Position numbers and translations under genes: made by a program | In this document: piece by piece, positions 30,508 to 31,642 of the stretch | Layout of the letters: each line of letters begins with the position of its first letter | Position numbering within the stretch: the first letter of the stretch is position 1 | Origin: a virus | DNA: 31,642 bases | Reading direction: 5' to 3' (one strand) | IMG/VR virus record: IMGVR_UViG_3300010885_031497 | Location: 1 to 31,642 of that record | Notes under the pieces: generated by a model | What the model was told of the DNA's origin: nothing | What the model saw: the letters and a program-made list of their open reading frames with translations, nothing else | Databases searched by the model: none

Positions 30508-31092
30508 TTAAGATTGTTCAAGCAAAATGTTGGCATGAACATATTCCAAAACTGCATAAGAAATCGCATGTGCTTTCTTGAAACTGTAGGTATCTTGCTC
30601 GGTCTTGACCCAGATCTCGTCTTTGATGCTGTCGAAATCCTGTGTTTCACACTTAGATTGCAGGTGCTTCTTGCCTGGACGGATCAGCGCTAAGATCATG
30701 GCTATGTGTTCAATGCTGGTTGGTCGCAATCTGGCACAGAGGTCGCCATAGTTGCCCAAGTGGAACAGCTTGGCTACGAAGCTGGGATCTGTGAACACTG
30801 CCCAATCCAGCGGGCGTTCCATGAGATCTCTGAGATGTTCTTCATCGCGCACATGCTCATACACGCCCACGTTCAGCATGTCTATCTTGAAGAATCCTCG
30901 ATCTTCGGCAGCATTATAGTCCAAGCTGCACAGTCCAGTTATGGGATCCGTGGGCACGGCATGGAAGTACACACCTGTGTTGTGTCGCGTGATCTTTCCA
31001 TCCTTGATGATGCTGGCGGGTGTATGACGCAGGCCAGACAGTGCCTGTTCTCTGTGCGCAAAATCTATGTCGATATCACCGCGATTTAACAT
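30508..31092 (-). CDS. Miniature DNA polymerase III alpha (DnaE/PolC)-like protein
   Basis: The 194-residue product contains short, ordered pieces of the DnaE catalytic core: G-D6-I-D8-I-D10-F near the start (DnaE P-D-F-D-V-D-F), an RHNTGVYFHAVP section (DnaE R-N-A-G-K-H-A-G-G-V-V-I), GFFKIDMLNVGVYEHV with D71 (DnaE V-K-F-D-F-L-G-L), HIAMILALIRPGKK (DnaE M-I-A-L-V-A-L-F-R-P-G) and FKKAHAISYAVLEYV (DnaE F-N-K-S-H-A-x-x-Y). The catalytic aspartates are present, but the thumb, fingers and PHP domains of the roughly 1,100-residue DnaE are missing. I infer descent from DnaE with a different job. The ATG at 31092 has AGGA 6 bases ahead; the frame's GTG at 31095 does not. Confidence 0.82.
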   Translation of the reverse strand: MLNRGDIDIDFAHREQALSGLRHTPASIIKDGKITRHNTGVYFHAVPTDPITGLCSLDYNAAEDRGFFKIDMLNVGVYEHVRDEEHLRDLMERPLDWAVFTDPSFVAKLFHLGNYGDLCARLRPTSIEHIAMILALIRPGKKHLQSKCETQDFDSIKDEIWVKTEQDTYSFKKAHAISYAVLEYVHANILLEQS

Positions 31093-31100
31093 CACTTATC

Positions 31101-31397
31101 CTACTGTCGATCGATCTTGCCGTCAAGCTGCCTCTGTAGTTGTGCGGTTTCAGCCCGGCGTGTGCGGATGCTGTTGTTGATCCGATTGATCTCGTTGCGC
31201 AGTTCCTGCACCAGCTGTTCTGTCTGGGCCAAGCGATTTTCTATCAATGTCACATATGTGGGATCTATGGTGCGTATGCGCTGTCCGTTCACTTCGAATT
31301 CAGTGATCATGCCCTGCTTGATCACAGGTCGTTTGATATCAGCTGTGACGATTTCTGCATCGTCACTGGCCCCGTACATGTCTGCTATCTCTGCCAT
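31101..31397 (-). CDS. Small coiled-coil protein, 98 aa
   Basis: The product has a beta-type first half (AEIVTADIKRPVIKQGMI, then VNGQRIRTIDP) and a second half that is one long coiled coil (LIENRLAQTEQLVQELRNEI, then NNSIRTRRAETAQLQRQLDG). The start is chosen at the ATG at 31397, fused to the stop of the upstream gene (TGATG) with AGGA 5 bases ahead; the ATG at 31400 is also possible. A longer frame upstream overlaps another gene and is not used. It lies directly before the mini-DnaE gene. Function unknown. Confidence 0.78.
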   Translation of the reverse strand: MAEIADMYGASDDAEIVTADIKRPVIKQGMITEFEVNGQRIRTIDPTYVTLIENRLAQTEQLVQELRNEINRINNSIRTRRAETAQLQRQLDGKIDRQ

Positions 31398-31642
31398 CAT
31401 AGTCCTGCTTTCTTGAGAGTGTCCTTGACGAAGGTAGTGCTCTCTTTGTCTCTGTTGAACTTCAGCGACCACTGTGGTGCTGGTGCTATGCCTGCTATCA
31501 TACCAATCTGCTCCGGCGTGCAACGCTTGAGCGCCGACTCTGCGCTGCTAGCATTATATAGCACCCAGGGGCTGATGCGACCTGTGGTCACCCAGCGTGT
31601 CATCTGGTTTGCGTTCACTTCCCTGAAGAAGTCATACCATGC
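31397..31642 (-). CDS. Partial gene, C-terminus of an unknown protein
   Basis: The frame is open to the right edge, so the first visible Met need not be the start. The 81 visible residues read AWYDFFREVNANQMTRWV, then ISPWVLYNASSAESALKRC, and end KDTLKKAGL. It has a helical, Trp-rich look with no known motif. It is coupled to the coiled-coil gene by TGATG. Confidence 0.7.
   Translation of the reverse strand, partial: AWYDFFREVNANQMTRWVTTGRISPWVLYNASSAESALKRCTPEQIGMIAGIAPAPQWSLKFNRDKESTTFVKDTLKKAGL

Noticed and set aside
30491-30521. Sigma70-like promoter ahead of the 157-aa gene
   Set aside because: TTGAAC and TATAAG are present but the 19-base spacer is long, so I mention it only as a weak possibility within the gene entry.
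31401-31523. N-terminal extension of the coiled-coil gene
   Set aside because: The added 42 residues overlap the coding end of the partial upstream gene in another frame and lack a ribosome site; the TGATG junction gives a better start.
1-31642. tRNA genes, integrase, transposase or attachment sites
   Set aside because: No cloverleaf with a GTTCRANNC-type arm, no recombinase motifs and no flanking direct repeats were seen; the window looks like a lytic phage genome.

Overview
This window looks like part of the genome of an uncultured T4-like (tailed, contractile-tail lineage) bacteriophage from an aquatic environment. The evidence is a T4-type replicative helicase and primase pair, class Ia ribonucleotide reductase NrdA/NrdB with a glutaredoxin, T4-type late promoters (TATAAATA and close variants), very tight gene packing with TGATG/ATGA stop-start overlaps, and several large repetitive or low-complexity virion-like proteins. 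Codon use and strong AGGA/GGAG ribosome sites suit a Gram-negative host, but I cannot name the host. Terminase, portal, major capsid, tail tube and DNA polymerase B genes are not present in the window. No tRNA, rRNA, CRISPR array, transposon or integrase was found.

Layout, from the right end, because almost all genes lie on the minus strand and are read right to left: (1) 31.6-26.2 kb, replication: two small unknown genes, a miniature homologue of the DNA polymerase III alpha catalytic core, a 157-aa unknown gene, a virion protein with a BppU-like start, primase (gp61-like) and helicase (gp41-like). Two plus-strand genes (29630-30001 and 25758-26198) are inserted as islands, each behind its own late promoter. 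(2) 25.7-20.4 kb: a late region with probable internal-head proteins, a ligase-like nucleotidyltransferase, and a free-standing 264-aa virion-type gene bounded by a perfect late promoter and a strong hairpin terminator. (3) 20.6-12.1 kb: an overlapping string of small unknown genes, an IscA-type Fe-S carrier, a 933-aa mosaic protein, an 837-aa beta-repeat protein and a triple-HTH protein. (4) 12.1-6.2 kb: small unknown, methyltransferase, PD-(D/E)XK nuclease, Asp/Asn-hydroxylase-like oxygenase, possible glycosyltransferase-like protein, pectate-lyase-type tailspike and an unknown. (5) 6.2-1 kb: a regulatory intergenic region, then nrdA, nrdB, a glycosyltransferase, glutaredoxin, a cell-wall peptidase, an Sm-like protein and a cut zinc-ribbon gene.

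The most interesting signal is a group of at least five proteins whose N-termini end in a T4 prohead-protease-type site ((I/L)-x-E before A or S). Two share an M(K/R)AHEF start that resembles the capsid-targeting sequence of T4 internal proteins. They include a triple helix-turn-helix DNA-binding protein, a KxDG nucleotidyltransferase and a large Gly/Ala-rich protein. My inference is that these are packaged in the head, trimmed by the prohead protease and ejected into the host with the DNA, as T4 Alt and the IP proteins are. Other points of note are the miniature DnaE-like protein that keeps the catalytic aspartates, a back-to-back palindromic late promoter, a phage Fe-S carrier, and a 240-bp region before nrdA with three inverted repeats built on the same TTTGTCA core.
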